NCBI GenBank assembly: GCA_024500155.1
Contig: CM044880.1
Coordinates: 3,224,001-3,288,000, forward strand
Direction: 5' to 3'
DNA from: Chenopodium formosanum
Lineage: Eukaryota > Streptophyta > Magnoliopsida > Caryophyllales > Amaranthaceae
Length of the DNA stretch: 64,000 nt
A program made the position numbers and the translations under genes. Shown piece by piece: positions 10,341-21,274 of the stretch (its first letter is position 1; every line of letters begins with the position of its first letter). The notes under the pieces are model-generated. The model saw nothing but the letters and a program-made list of their open reading frames with translations. It had not been told where the DNA came from and ran no database searches.

Positions 10341-11330
10341 CTAGGTTGATCCATATTTCAAGCAGAACTTCTTTCGATTGTAGTACAGCATCTCATTTAA
10401 GCTGCAATCTATGTTCTTCTGAGACAGTACCCTTTGCCTCAACTCCAAGCTCTTCTTCAAACCATGTCGAAAGAAATCAGGATACTCCACAACATCTTGA
10501 AGGCTTTTCCCCATCACTTGCACCAGAAACTTAAGTTTTGGCTCTAAGGAGTTCTTGATGCTTTTGATCAGTATAGGAGGGTAACCAGACACCAAAGCTG
10601 CGATCTGATTGTCACCGAATCCAGAGCTCCTTAAGTAATCGAAATTTGGCTTGAGAACTTTCTCAACATCTCGACATAGAACCTCAGGGTAGTTTACAGC
10701 AACTTTCTGAAGATCTGTTTTTGTCAGACCAACGTTCTTTAGGAATTCTGCTGTAGGCTGCAGCCTCTTCTGAACATTGTAACCCATGAGATATGGGTTC
10801 TTCACCAAAATTTTACCAATCATCCCTTCCTCATTAAGCCCGAGCTTGGTAAGGAAATCCACAAACTGAGTAAGCTTTGGCTCGATGCTGTAGCTTACGA
10901 TTCTAGGATTGACCAATACCATTTTACCAAGTTGCTTTTCAGGAATCCCAAGGGCCTCAAAGAAACCTAATAAAGGACACAGCTTTCCTTCTGCACTGTG
11001 AGAAAAAATATAGGGGAATTTGATAATAGCTGTTACAACCTCTTCAGGTTTTGTAGCAAGTGTATTAAGGCACTGAACCATGGGCTCGAGTGTCTCATCC
11101 ACACCGAATGACAGGATTTTCGGGCATTTGAGAACTACTGATGGTAGTTTTCTATCTGGGATACCAATGCTTCTCAAATAATCCCAACTTTGGGAAGCTC
11201 TTTCCCTTTGCAAGCCTTCAAGCCGCTTGCACCGTTTGAACATGTCTTGAATGCTTTTGTCATCAAATCCTTTATCCTTGAAGAACCACAATACACCACT
11301 GCTGCTGTTTTGGCTGCTACTAACCTCCAT
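10341..11330 (-). CDS. MTERF6: mTERF-domain protein, MTERF6 (PDE191) type
   Basis: One open exon encodes 329 residues. It opens MEVSSSQNSSSGVLWFFKDK and then runs as consecutive ~35-residue mTERF helical repeats, with recurring [L/I]xxxGLxxxxIxxxVxxxPxxL motifs. Examples are LGIPEKQLGKMVLVNPRIVS and LGLNEEGMIGKILVKNPYLM. Sequence and length fit Arabidopsis MTERF6/PDE191 (about 333 residues). That protein is an organellar nucleic-acid-binding factor reported to act in transcription termination and in tRNA-Ile(GAU) and rRNA maturation in chloroplasts and mitochondria. A 5' UTR intron is likely: acceptor CAG/AAAATT-like at 11337 and a donor (rc TTTAG/GTAATT) at 12004 on the minus strand. A head-to-head neighbour on the plus strand encodes a PPR protein. 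Confidence 0.9.
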   Translation of the reverse strand: MEVSSSQNSSSGVLWFFKDKGFDDKSIQDMFKRCKRLEGLQRERASQSWDYLRSIGIPDRKLPSVVLKCPKILSFGVDETLEPMVQCLNTLATKPEEVVTAIIKFPYIFSHSAEGKLCPLLGFFEALGIPEKQLGKMVLVNPRIVSYSIEPKLTQFVDFLTKLGLNEEGMIGKILVKNPYLMGYNVQKRLQPTAEFLKNVGLTKTDLQKVAVNYPEVLCRDVEKVLKPNFDYLRSSGFGDNQIAALVSGYPPILIKSIKNSLEPKLKFLVQVMGKSLQDVVEYPDFFRHGLKKSLELRQRVLSQKNIDCSLNEMLYYNRKKFCLKYGST

Positions 11331-12958
11331 AATTTTCTACAAATCAGAAATTGAGCTATTTATTTACCAATGTGCAATGACAGCAATGTCAAGGCCGCGT
11401 ACCTGGACACGAAACAGCTATCTACCCCTCAACAACTACGAGTTCTTACGACGATTCATGTTAACCAACCCCAAATCATTTTTGGGACTAAGCCTTTGCT
11501 ATAATGCTATTTATGACCCAACAGTTGCAAATTCTCCTAATTGACCCAAAAACAAAACAAATTCTTCTACAAACTCAGTAAGACCAAGTTAATCTCCAAA
11601 TTGACCCTTAGACCTAATTCTCTATAAGTCACAAGTATCAATTTAAAAAAAAAAAAAAAAAAAAATCGCTAAGTTGCATAAACAACAGAATTCGATTTTA
11701 ACATCTGAATTCGGAAAAATTAGCAGTTTAATTATAGAAAATCAGCAAATCAATTACACTCTACCTCCAGTAAGAAATTTCTAATTAATAAATTATAAGT
11801 GCAATCAAACAAATTTACATTTCCTATTACCCAATTTCATCATTATACTAAAATTGGGAAATTCTTCGTAATGCTGAAACTACATTAAACAAAAGCTAAC
11901 AATTGAGAACAAATTAACATTTTTTGCAATTATAGACCTCATTTTACAGAAAAAAGAGCACAATATTAAATTCTTAAGCTTTGAAAATTGAAAAGGGTAA
12001 TTACCTAAATGTTTTGAAGAGGGGTTCCTCGATTATGAAGAAGCAAGCATGGCAGAAAAGAGTGAAAAACAGAGGACTCTGCTTCAAACTTCACCTCTAT
12101 AGTCTCTCTCCTACTCTCAGTCCTCTAGACATTCAGAAATTGGGGCATAATCTTATCTATCTCTTTTCATTGAGGACAATATGGTAATTGACACAAGTAT
12201 GTATTAAGATGACTATTATAACCTTGTAAGATCAAACATCCGTTTTCTAAAAAAAAAATAAAATTAATAATAGGTACGGAGGGAGTAAATCTTATTTTAT
12301 CATCTTAATAATCAAAATTGGTTTAGCAAGTAATAAAATTGTAAATAAATCAACAATTTTTATCTAATTAGCATGTTATTTTTGTAAATAAAATAACAAC
12401 TATTGGCCCATTGTTAACAAAAAATTGTTGAATTATTTACATTTTTACCGCTTAATAAACATATTTTTATTTAGTGAAAATTCAAGTTTCTCTTTGACTG
12501 AAGTACTATTTTTGTCTCTCTTATGGAGTACTCGTACTATTTTTGTCTCTCCTAATTATATTCATCTCTCTTATGGAGTACTATTTTTGTCTGAAGTTAC
12601 TTGTATTTTTATGACTACATATGTTTGTAATGCACATAAAGAATGGTTAGTATGACATATGTAAATAACGTAAAAAGACAAAATAATATGAATAACATAA
12701 AATGGTAATTTTAAAAGTATATTATATCTTTATGCTAAAATCCATGTGTGCTTACCAAATTCCAAGCTTGTAAATCTTCCTTAACATTTTTCTTTTTAGA
12801 GAAGGACATGAATGATAAAAGAGAGATTTGATTCAAAACTTGAATATAGAGTTATACTCAAACAATTGGCCAAATTTGCTTAAAATTGTTTTTGTGAATT
12901 TTGTTTTGAGTTATAAGATAGATTATGGTCATTGACTCAAACAGGCATGAAATGACTA
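11331..12958. other. MTERF6 5' UTR intron and intergenic promoter region
   Basis: 11337-12004 reads as a 5' UTR intron of MTERF6 on the minus strand, followed by the untranslated exon to about 12150. The rest is AT-rich spacer. At 12270-12285 'TACGGAGGGAGTAA' is a typical Stowaway-MITE end without a visible partner. At 12503-12592 the phrase CTCTTATGGAGTACTATTTTTGTCT recurs two to three times as a short imperfect tandem repeat. Confidence 0.45.
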
Positions 12959-13120
12959 ATGTACCCTCATAAAGTCAAAATCCCTAAAGTTCTGAAGTCT
13001 AAACCCTCCAAAACCCTCGTCTCTCACACTCTCTCAGAGTCACAGCTCCCCAGTTCTCTTTGTATTCATCATTCGATTTTTCCCAAAGAATTTCTGCAAG
13101 TTTTCGAATTAGAGATAGAG

Positions 13121-14329
13121 ATGAGATCTTTAAGAGGTAAAGCTTCGAACCTTGCTGTTATTTCTAAGTATTTCAATTCAAATGGGTCAGCTTTTCCCTT
13201 ATTATTTAGATTGCAATTGTTTAGTTCTACAATGGATGGTCATAATTTTAATAAGCAGTTCAGAAATTATAGTTATAATAGTCGTAGAAATGATAATTTT
13301 GTTGATCATGATGATGATAAGAAGTTTTCTGGGAAGAATAGAGGAGATTTTAATGCACCCCAGAAAAATTTTAGGTCTTCAGGAGGTGATAGACAACAAA
13401 TGCCTCAATTTAATGGAAAAACTGATTACCCAGATCGTAATTATAGGCGTCAAGGAAGAAATGATGGGTTTAAAAATCCCTTTAATTTTGATGAAGGAAG
13501 TGGGGCTGGAGGGGTTGATTTGGGTGGGGATCAAGAGGGTAGGAAGAACTATCAGCCATCGGTTAGCGAGCTCTTGGATAGGCAGGGACCGGCGAAAGGT
13601 GAGGAAAGGGTTAGGAAAGAAAGGAGAGAGAGTGAATTTCTTGACAAGTTTAAGTTTGGTGATGCAAGTAAGGTGGAAGAGAAATCTGATGAGGTAGAGG
13701 AAGAGGCGAAGGCGAAGGAGGATTCCGAGGTGCAGCCTCAGGAAGAGAGTATGGCGGCGCCTAAGAAAGCTGATGAAATTTTTAAGAAAATGAAACAAAG
13801 TGGTCTGATTCCTAATGCTGTGGCAATGCTTGATGGGCTTTGTAAGGATGGTTTGGTCCATGAAGCTATGAAGCTTTTTGGGATGATGCGCGAGAAGGGT
13901 TCAATGCCGGAGGTTGTTGTGTATACGGCTGTGGTTGAAGGGTTTTGCCAGGCGCAGAACTTTGATGATGCTAAGAGGATTTTCAGGAAAATGCAGAACA
14001 ATGGGATTGTACCGAATGCATTTAGTTATACTGTTTTGATCCGAGGTCTTTGCAAGGGGAAGAGATTGGATGATGCTGTTGAAATTTGTGTGGAAATGCT
14101 GGAAAATGGTCATTCTCCAAATGTAACTACATTCACTGAGCTGGTTCTTGAGTTTTGTAAGGAGAAGGGAGTTGAAGAAGCACAAAATATTATCCTTACA
14201 TTGAAACAAAAGGGGTTCCTTTTGGATGAGAAGGCAGTTAGAACCTATCTGGACAAGAATGGTCCAACATCCCCTCTGGTATGGGAAGCAATCTTTGGGG
14301 CTAAGAAGACCGCACACAGGCCAATCTAA
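13121..14329 (+). CDS. Short pentatricopeptide-repeat (PPR) protein
   Basis: 402 residues from ATG 13121 (MRSLRGKASNLAVISKYF). This start was chosen because it gives an Arg/Ser-rich, acidic-poor leader typical of mitochondrial import; an in-frame ATG at 12959 lies in apparent 5' UTR. Residues ~40-110 are Asn/Arg/Asp/Gly-rich and ~150-210 are strongly charged, both probably disordered. The C-terminal half holds about four to five P-type PPR motifs of 35 residues, e.g. VVVYTAVVEGFCQAQNFDDA and AFSYTVLIRGLCKGKRLDDA, each ending in G(I/H)xP. PPR tracts bind single-stranded RNA in organelles. Layout and neighbourhood resemble Arabidopsis At4g38150, which from memory lies beside the MTERF6 locus. 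The RNA target is unknown. Confidence 0.85.
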   Translation: MRSLRGKASNLAVISKYFNSNGSAFPLLFRLQLFSSTMDGHNFNKQFRNYSYNSRRNDNFVDHDDDKKFSGKNRGDFNAPQKNFRSSGGDRQQMPQFNGKTDYPDRNYRRQGRNDGFKNPFNFDEGSGAGGVDLGGDQEGRKNYQPSVSELLDRQGPAKGEERVRKERRESEFLDKFKFGDASKVEEKSDEVEEEAKAKEDSEVQPQEESMAAPKKADEIFKKMKQSGLIPNAVAMLDGLCKDGLVHEAMKLFGMMREKGSMPEVVVYTAVVEGFCQAQNFDDAKRIFRKMQNNGIVPNAFSYTVLIRGLCKGKRLDDAVEICVEMLENGHSPNVTTFTELVLEFCKEKGVEEAQNIILTLKQKGFLLDEKAVRTYLDKNGPTSPLVWEAIFGAKKTAHRPI

Positions 14330-17300
14330 GCTTCCCTTGCTGAAAGATCATCTGTAAGCATGCCTGTGAAGTTTTTATTTGTTTCTCTGACTAAGTATTT
14401 CAACATTGTCACTCTTTCAGTAGTTGTCTAATCAAGAATCAGTTATCCTATGAAATATTTTGTGCTATTTTTTGTTTTTTGTAAACTAACTTTATTTTAT
14501 CAATAAGAAGATCTTTTTATATAGTCATTCTGGTTCTTTAACTACCTCTCTCTCTCCACTCCCTCCCCCCTTCAAAACCAAAAAAAAAAAAGAAAAAAAA
14601 AAAGAAAAGAGAGAAAAAAAATATGTGAATGATCCAATAACTATGATAAACAGTTATACCAAGCTTCTTTACATGAAGTATCTTTTTTTTTTTTTGGTTT
14701 TGTGAACAATGAGCTTACAAAATTGATTGTACGTAAACCATTGAAAATTAACTGTCAAAAATCTATAAAGTACCTCTAAAACCAAATTTACTGCAAAAGT
14801 AACTACGGGATCAGGGTACCAGGACATTGTATTTGGTTATACGCTTAATTATGAGACTTGTATTATGACGGGGTTCCTTGTCTAGCACACTCCCTGAAGT
14901 GTAAGACTGGTTTGGCGGCAATGTTATTATGTATTTGACCTTGATCTTCCTTGGACCTGTTATTGTGATTTCTTCTCTTTTTTATGGGGTAAAATTTTCC
15001 GGTTTCTGTTTGGAGCTACGTTATTTCAGGACAAAAAATGCGAGTTGGATTGTTTATAACAGCAATCATATAATAATGACTGGCCTTTGAGGCATATTAA
15101 AGAAAGAACTCAATTGGTTTAGTATGATTCTGGCCATTGTGTACCTTCAGGCTGTTGAAAAAAAAATGTTATCAAGTTCACTTAATTGCCTGTTTATTTG
15201 GTTAATGTACTCTGATGGAGAAAATTGCTACTGAAAATCTCATCATTGACAGAAAACGTCATGCCTTGTGAGTGCTTGGTCCATATCATTGCAAATGGGT
15301 GCTCTTCAAGCTATGTTCCTGGGAAAGATATACCAATAAGAAAACTTATAGTCTCTCATTCTCTGATTTCATCGTACGATTTGCTGCATATTTTTTTTTA
15401 GTCACAATTTGCTGCATATTAAATGCCTGTAATCTTTGGTTTTCCCAGTATTGTGAGTTTTAAACTTTAGAGCTGAAAATGTTGCCATGAATGTGTTTAA
15501 CACTGCTGATAATATTCTTGCTTGAGAAATACTTTGACTTGTGTGCAATGAATGACTTGGTGTCAGCGTGATGATGTTGTTCTATTAGTCTATTTCTTTT
15601 GGTGTGAGTTGGCAAGAAATTTGGTGTTATTAGAAGTCCAGGAACTTACTGAGTTAATCTGGATTCTTAACTTGATGGTTAATGTGTAGCTCTAGATTCA
15701 TAGATATATATTGTGACAATTTGTCTAAATCTTCAAATTATCAGACCTATGAAATATGAACCGTAAAAACCTTATTGTTTCTTTAACTGGTCTCTTGTAG
15801 ACCCTTAATATAATAACTGGTCGTCATAAGGAGGAAACATTGTGAGGAGCACTAAGTTTACTTGAAACAAAGAGCCAATCTCGTGTGATGCTTGGCTTTG
15901 ACTTAACATTCTTATTTAAATTGTTTACTTCTTCCAAAGTTCAATACGTAGTATTATTTATGTAGAATGATGCACTGGAAATATGACTGATAAGCATTTA
16001 GATTGTAGTAATGAACATCAAGGCTGAGTCTTCAATATTATTTTAATGAAGTCAGAGTTTATTTTCCTTCTAGTTTATCCGAGTCATAGTTTCAGCCTCA
16101 TTGGTTATCATAGTTCTAACATATAGATTAGATTGCTTGAATGAATGCGTCTTTTCTTTGTTACTTAATCCTTTACCTATCACTTAGCTACTTTCTTCTA
16201 TTGATGCCCAGACGCATCGGCCAGGATACCACTATTTGTAGCTCAAGACTAGCCTAATTTTTCTGCATTTATAAAATTTGACTGCATTTGTCTGAAAAAT
16301 CTTCTTTTCCAATATTTCCAAAGAGAAAATGCATGCTACATTGCACAGTAGCATGTAAAGTTGACTCACGAGCGGACCTTTTCCCCTTCCAGTGAACATA
16401 ATTTAGTTGGACTATGTCTGAATTTTTTTGGTTGCTTACTGTAGGTTCAAGATTTACCTTTCAACTAATTTCAACTCACTTGGTTATGCGATAACTCAGG
16501 TAATTATCTCTTCCCTATTGTTTTTCTAGCTTACATGTACCCACATATTTTGCAACTAATGAATGAAATACGAGTCTATTCTGGATTTAGAAAGGCAGGA
16601 GAAAGAAACGGGTTTTCCGTTATGAATACTTTGTTAATTTTTGAAATGTGCAGTGCACGTGGTCCGTCATTACTGGAGAGATGCATCATTTATTTAAGGG
16701 ATGTTTGAAACGAGAAGGCATCCTATTAATTTAGGCTCTCACACCCATCTGTCTAGGAATTTTTTAAGACTGCAGAAGATCTTTGTGATTTGGTCGGTCT
16801 TTATTTTAAGGCATCCTTATAGTTTAAGTTAGCCTCAAGTTGAAGGAAAATGGTATTATTTTTCCAAGGGGTCGTGGCTGGGCGGTTTTATGCTCAGGTC
16901 TCTCAATTTAATGAATGAACATTAGTATTATTCCTAAGGTGTTACCACCCATAAATATTAGTTTATCCCTAATGATTCTCCATGATATTAGTATACTTTA
17001 ATCAGCTGTTAGCGCAGAGATAATGACTTTTGTATTGAAGTAGGCACGTCCATAATTAGCGTGCAAAAGTACCATAATTTATGTTAACAACTAACTAGTA
17101 GATTCCCTATCACAATGGCAGCAGAAATTCTTTAACCCGCTGACTGTATGGATGACGCATTGACGCAGTTCATCCATTTAATCACCTGACCCTCAGAACT
17201 CCCCCCTGCCAAGGAAGGAGTAATTAGGAAGGTGAAGAGAGAATAGAAGTCATGAGTCATGACCACGTTTACTAGTCACCCTTGTTTTTTAATTCTGCCG

Positions 17301-18064
17301 TTTTAGCTGCCCTGTTTACTTGGTTATAATTTTGAATTTTCATTTATTACTGGGGTGTTCAACTCTGAAAGTCTGAATATCTAAATACTGTAACATACAT
17401 TCTTGCTATGATCTTAAGGGTAACTGGGTAACCCTGCACCAAGATACATGTAAACATCGTATGCATAGGTATTTACGTGCCATTGCTCTTATAGGTCACC
17501 GAGGTGCTACATGCCTCTTTGATATGAACATCATGCATGTATAGTGTCTATTTGAGAGTTTTGTGGCGTTCAATGTCACATAAACCGGGAATGAGGGAAG
17601 GGGGGCTGCTTTGTATAGTAACGTTGTTGTAATCTTGGTTATTTTCCTTTCCAAGAGTGAATTTGAAGCATATCAAATTGACTTCATGTTATACAAGTCA
17701 TTACAGCTAAAAAAAATGATGGTTTATCACTATATCAAAGTAGGTGAATGAGGGCTATGTATATATTATTATCTAGAAACTTAGGTGCACCATGCATATT
17801 TCTTGTCATTTGAGTTTTGACCTATTATTTTTTTTATAAAATAATATTTGAAGTTACCTGTTTGTTGCCTGCATTTATATGTCAACTTCTTGTAATATTT
17901 TTTAAGCTAAGAAAAGGGACCAGAAAAGGAAAGAAGAGAGACTATTTCTTACTTCTTGGTATATGCACATATATATTATTATAGTATATTATTACATGCT
18001 AGCTTGTTGTGGCTGCATTTATAATTAACTACATTTCACACTACTTGTCCATTTAAGGAGTCAA

Positions 18065-18090
18065 CCCCCCCCCCCCCCCCCCCCCCCCCC
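18065..18090. repeat. Homopolymer of 26 C
   Basis: An uninterrupted run of 26 C, preceded by TCAA and followed by AACTCC. The complementary strand is a G tract able to form quadruplex structures. Length may be uncertain because such runs assemble poorly. Confidence 0.9.
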
Positions 18091-18267
18091 AACTCCTAAA
18101 TAAAAAATGAAAGATTTATCAAATTGGCTTCTTTACCCTGACTTCATGACTTTCCAAAATTTCCTAGGATTTATCATTTTAGGGTAAAGAATGGTCCCAA
18201 CTTTATTGAAACGGAGGATAAGTTATAATCCCGTCATGTCATTCATAGTCCCGACTAATAATACTAC

Positions 18268-18370
18268 CTATGCTTCGCATTATATTACTCGCAACAAACG
18301 AATATTTAATGTCTCACAAATAATACTCCTTTGTTGCGAGTACTGCGAAGTGATCAAGTGGAGGTAGTAA
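18268..18370. mobile_element. Stowaway-like MITE, degenerate
   Basis: Inverted ends TACTACCTATGCTTCGCA...TACTCGCAACAAA and TTTGTTGCGAGTACTGCGAAG...GGAGGTAGTA form a hairpin-like element of about 100 bp with TA-containing flanks. Short length, strong terminal complementarity and TA flanks fit a Tc1/Mariner-derived Stowaway MITE; exact ends are uncertain. Confidence 0.5.
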
Positions 18371-18963
18371 ATCGGCACACATGATACTTCATCTCCCAAA
18401 AGCATTGATAGTTTAAGGTGTCATAGTGGTGACTTATTAGCTATCACAGAGTCCATACCCCTACATCAATCCCTCATAACAAAAATTTGCAGAAAGCTTA
18501 GTTATTTTTGCCCTAATTATTAAAAAAAAATAAAAAAAATAAAGGGGGATTTGAAGCTTAGACTTTAGTCATGGACTTTGTTATTTTAAAATTTTTAAAG
18601 TTGTCTTTTGAAGAATCTTGCCACCAGGTCTTTGATGGCCTCCAATTGGTAGGATAAGTTTGAGGTTGTCAAGAATCTAGGTCTAAGTACAAATTAAACT
18701 ATGGAGTCATAATTTTGTGTTTTAACATCCCTGACCTTCACATTATTTGTATAATGTGGATGTCGACAAAATATAATGGTTATCGATAATATATCATGCT
18801 CATTTTCACATAAGTCACTCGAAAATTCAATAGCCGAGTTTTGAACATGTTTTTGTAATACCAAATTGACAAGATTTCACTTCAATTCGATACAAAAGTT
18901 GCATTTCAATGTTATCCTAGACCTAAGTAATTAATTATTTTGCCATTATATTAAAGTAAATAA

Positions 18964-19129
18964 GGGCATGTTCAAATTTACTTAGCTGAACTGAATTGAT
19001 TGAAGCTGAACTGAACTGAATTGAGCTAAAATGAATATTTTATGAGAGAAGGAAATTAGAAGCTGAACTGAACTGAACTGATTGGAGCTGAACTGAACTA
19101 ACTGAAATTAAGTTGAAGTGAACAAACCC
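18964..19129. mobile_element. Tourist-like MITE, 'CTGAACTGAA' family, copy 1
   Basis: 166 bp. Ends GGGCATGTTCA and TGAACAAACCC; flanked by TAA (18961-18963) and TAA (19130-19132), the 3-bp target duplication of PIF/Harbinger elements. The interior is mainly GCTGAACTGAACTGAA-type repeats around a conserved AT-rich core (AATATTTTATGAGAGAAGG). Same family as 22793, 50823 and 51197. Confidence 0.85.
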
Positions 19130-20797
19130 TAAATGATTGCTTATCATCAAAATATCCAGCAACCAGTTGATAATGAGTTGCTCTGATCTTGTTTATTGTA
19201 GTAGTTAATATTTGTAATGATAGGCTCAATATTATGAGCATTATCTCCATCATAAGCCATGTTCACAACTTGTATAGCAAAATTAGAGATTATTAGAACA
19301 TTGCCAATCATATTGATCTCTTTTAATTTCATGAATAAACTAATCCTACTTGCAAGAGTTTCTGTTCAGTTTTTAATATATACCATGTTCTTTGCTGATG
19401 AGTTGATGACATCTTATGGAATATGGTTGTTCCACTACATCTACTTGACTAGTTGGTCACCGTAGCCTAAACGGACTTGACCGGGAGATCCTTTTTTTTT
19501 TCGCCTTAAATAAATAAGTTTTAGGTCTAATAGTTTTCGATTTATACCAAGACAAGTTAGTACATAGTAAATTAAATTAAATTAATTGGCTTTTGCAAAA
19601 TCTATCCTAACCACATTTCTAGCTTAAATTAAATTAAGAACATGCTACATGCATTGATGCATACAATTCAATGTACTTCTAGTAAATTAGTAATGAATCA
19701 TATCAACCCACAATAGACTATCTTTAGGTTAGTTATGTTTTAATTTCGTTGGGCCCAATCAATCAATATACATATACTTATCCCAAAATTATAAATCTTA
19801 AAGTTGTATTAGATGACTGATTCTTGACTAGCTTAGATGATTGTCTTTTGGCTAACATCAAGTGGCATTTTGTTTGATTTGTCTTAATACAATGTAGTAC
19901 GTATTCGTGTCATACCAATCCACGTAGAGGATAGTGATGCTTTAATTTTCTTGGGCCCGGATCAACATACTTATCCAAAAATTATGAATCTTAAGATTGT
20001 AATAGATGATCGATCCTTGACTAGCTTATATGATTGGCTTTTGGCTAAGATCAAGTGATATTTGTTTGATTCATCTTCATATTTCGAACATTAGTTTTCG
20101 TACAGTAGCTTATGTTAATACAAAAATTTATAAAAATAAAATTGCGTAAATATGATGATAGTTAGGTTAGGGTAGGTATATTCTAAATCTTTCTCTTATC
20201 TCATTAACTCCATTCCAAAATTTCAGTGATTTAGATTTTAATTGACACAGATTTTGATGACTAACACATTACATAAATAATGGAAATCCTCATGTTAACA
20301 CCTCTACTTTTAGTAAGTTATAGTAGTGGCAAACTGACAATAATGACTGTTAGAATCTTCCATTTTTAGTTAATTACCCTCTTAATCACAGTGATTAAAA
20401 GTACTAAGAAGTTTGTGGGGTCGGCGCCGGCCCCGGATCCTCCGGACGGATTCAAGACTTTCAAGACGACCCGTTTAATAAAAAATGCTAACCCCATATG
20501 ACATTGACATGAGGCTACAAGTCTACATTTTCAAACCATATAATATACAATTATTAATTATATATAATAATAGTCTTCTCTTCACCCCAAAAAGTCAGAA
20601 CTCACTTGCTAATTAAGATACTAATTATATCTTAATACAAGCTAACCCTCTATATAAACCTCTATCTTTGTAGCTTTTCCATAATCATTCATTCAAATCA
20701 ATATCATATCATCCTCATTATCTATTTTCCAAAGCTACTACAAAACTATAAAACCTACCAAAAAAATCTTACAAAAGTTTCATTTTATTAATCAAAA
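19130..20797. other. Intergenic; contains a diverged direct duplication and RING-gene promoter
   Basis: A ~150-bp segment at 19738-19890 recurs, diverged, at 19938-20075 (shared GGGCCC, ACTTATCC, TTGACTAGCTTA and TTTTGGCTAA landmarks). A short GC-rich patch (GGCGCCGGCCCCGGATCC) is at 20424-20441. The last 150 bases carry the promoter and 5' UTR of the RING gene. No gene is recognised otherwise. Confidence 0.5.
20651..20658 (+). promoter_or_regulatory. TATA box of RING-H2 gene
   Basis: TATATAAA in CCTCTATATAAACCTC, about 30 bp before a likely transcript start and 147 bp before ATG 20798. The intervening leader is A/C-rich without upstream ATGs in good context. Confidence 0.6.
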
Positions 20798-21274
20798 ATG
20801 ATTTGTCTTTATGAGTCAAAATTATGCATGGCTACCCTTGTTTTCTACACTTGTATATACATCCCTTACTCACAAGCTAAACAAGCTCTTCTTAGCATCC
20901 TAGGGTTTTTCTTTTGCCTACATCAACACACCCTAGAGTGCTCGGACCGTTCACCGGGTGTTGATTCTATGGAGCCATGCTCAATTGATCTTCCAATGAG
21001 CCAATATAGAGATTTGAAGATCAATGGTTGTACTAGTGAAGTGATCATAGATGGAGATTGCGACGATGAAGCATGTTCGGTTTGTTTGGTTGAGTTTGAG
21101 AGTGAAGATTTTGTGAGCAAGCTTTCTAAATGTGGCCATGTTTTTCATATGGCATGCATTGAGAAATGGGTAGAAAGGAACCAATTTACATGTCCTCTTT
21201 GTAGGTCTTCTTTCTTGAATGTGCATGGAAGCAAATCCCATGCTACATGCAATAGCATTTTATCTTGCTTTTGA
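20798..21274 (+). CDS. RING-H2 finger protein, probable membrane-anchored E3 ubiquitin ligase
   Basis: Intronless, 158 residues. A C3H2C3 RING-H2 finger occupies residues 93-135: Cys93, Cys96, Cys112, His114, His117, Cys120, Cys132, Cys135, with EKW and CPLC in the usual places. This domain recruits E2 enzymes for ubiquitin transfer. The N-terminal 42 residues are hydrophobic (MATLVFYTCIYIPYSQAKQA and LLSILGFFFCL), suggesting a membrane anchor; ATG 20828 (Met11) is an alternative start. Size, the N-terminal hydrophobic segment and the single C-terminal RING recall the plant RHA/XERICO/BRH1 group of stress- and hormone-responsive E3s. I cannot decide between those subfamilies by eye. The protein ends in a Cys-containing tail (CNSILSCF), a possible lipidation site, though not a CaaX box. 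Confidence 0.85.
   Translation: MICLYESKLCMATLVFYTCIYIPYSQAKQALLSILGFFFCLHQHTLECSDRSPGVDSMEPCSIDLPMSQYRDLKINGCTSEVIIDGDCDDEACSVCLVEFESEDFVSKLSKCGHVFHMACIEKWVERNQFTCPLCRSSFLNVHGSKSHATCNSILSCF

Larger units (their letters stand above)
14330..18963. other. Gene-poor intergenic stretch
   Basis: About 4.6 kb with no coding region I can support. The first 200 bases are the PPR 3' UTR (AATAAG-type signal near 14500). Most of the remainder is T-rich and intron-like, and could be a long 3' UTR or non-coding transcript, but nothing shows this. It includes a run of 26 C at 18065-18090, a MITE-like inverted repeat at ~18268-18370 and a poly(A)-rich patch at 18520-18542. Confidence 0.5.

Noticed and set aside
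13152..14317. Several open frames on both strands across the PPR gene
   Set aside because: They are shadows of the PPR coding sequence in other frames; only the 13121 frame has PPR motifs.
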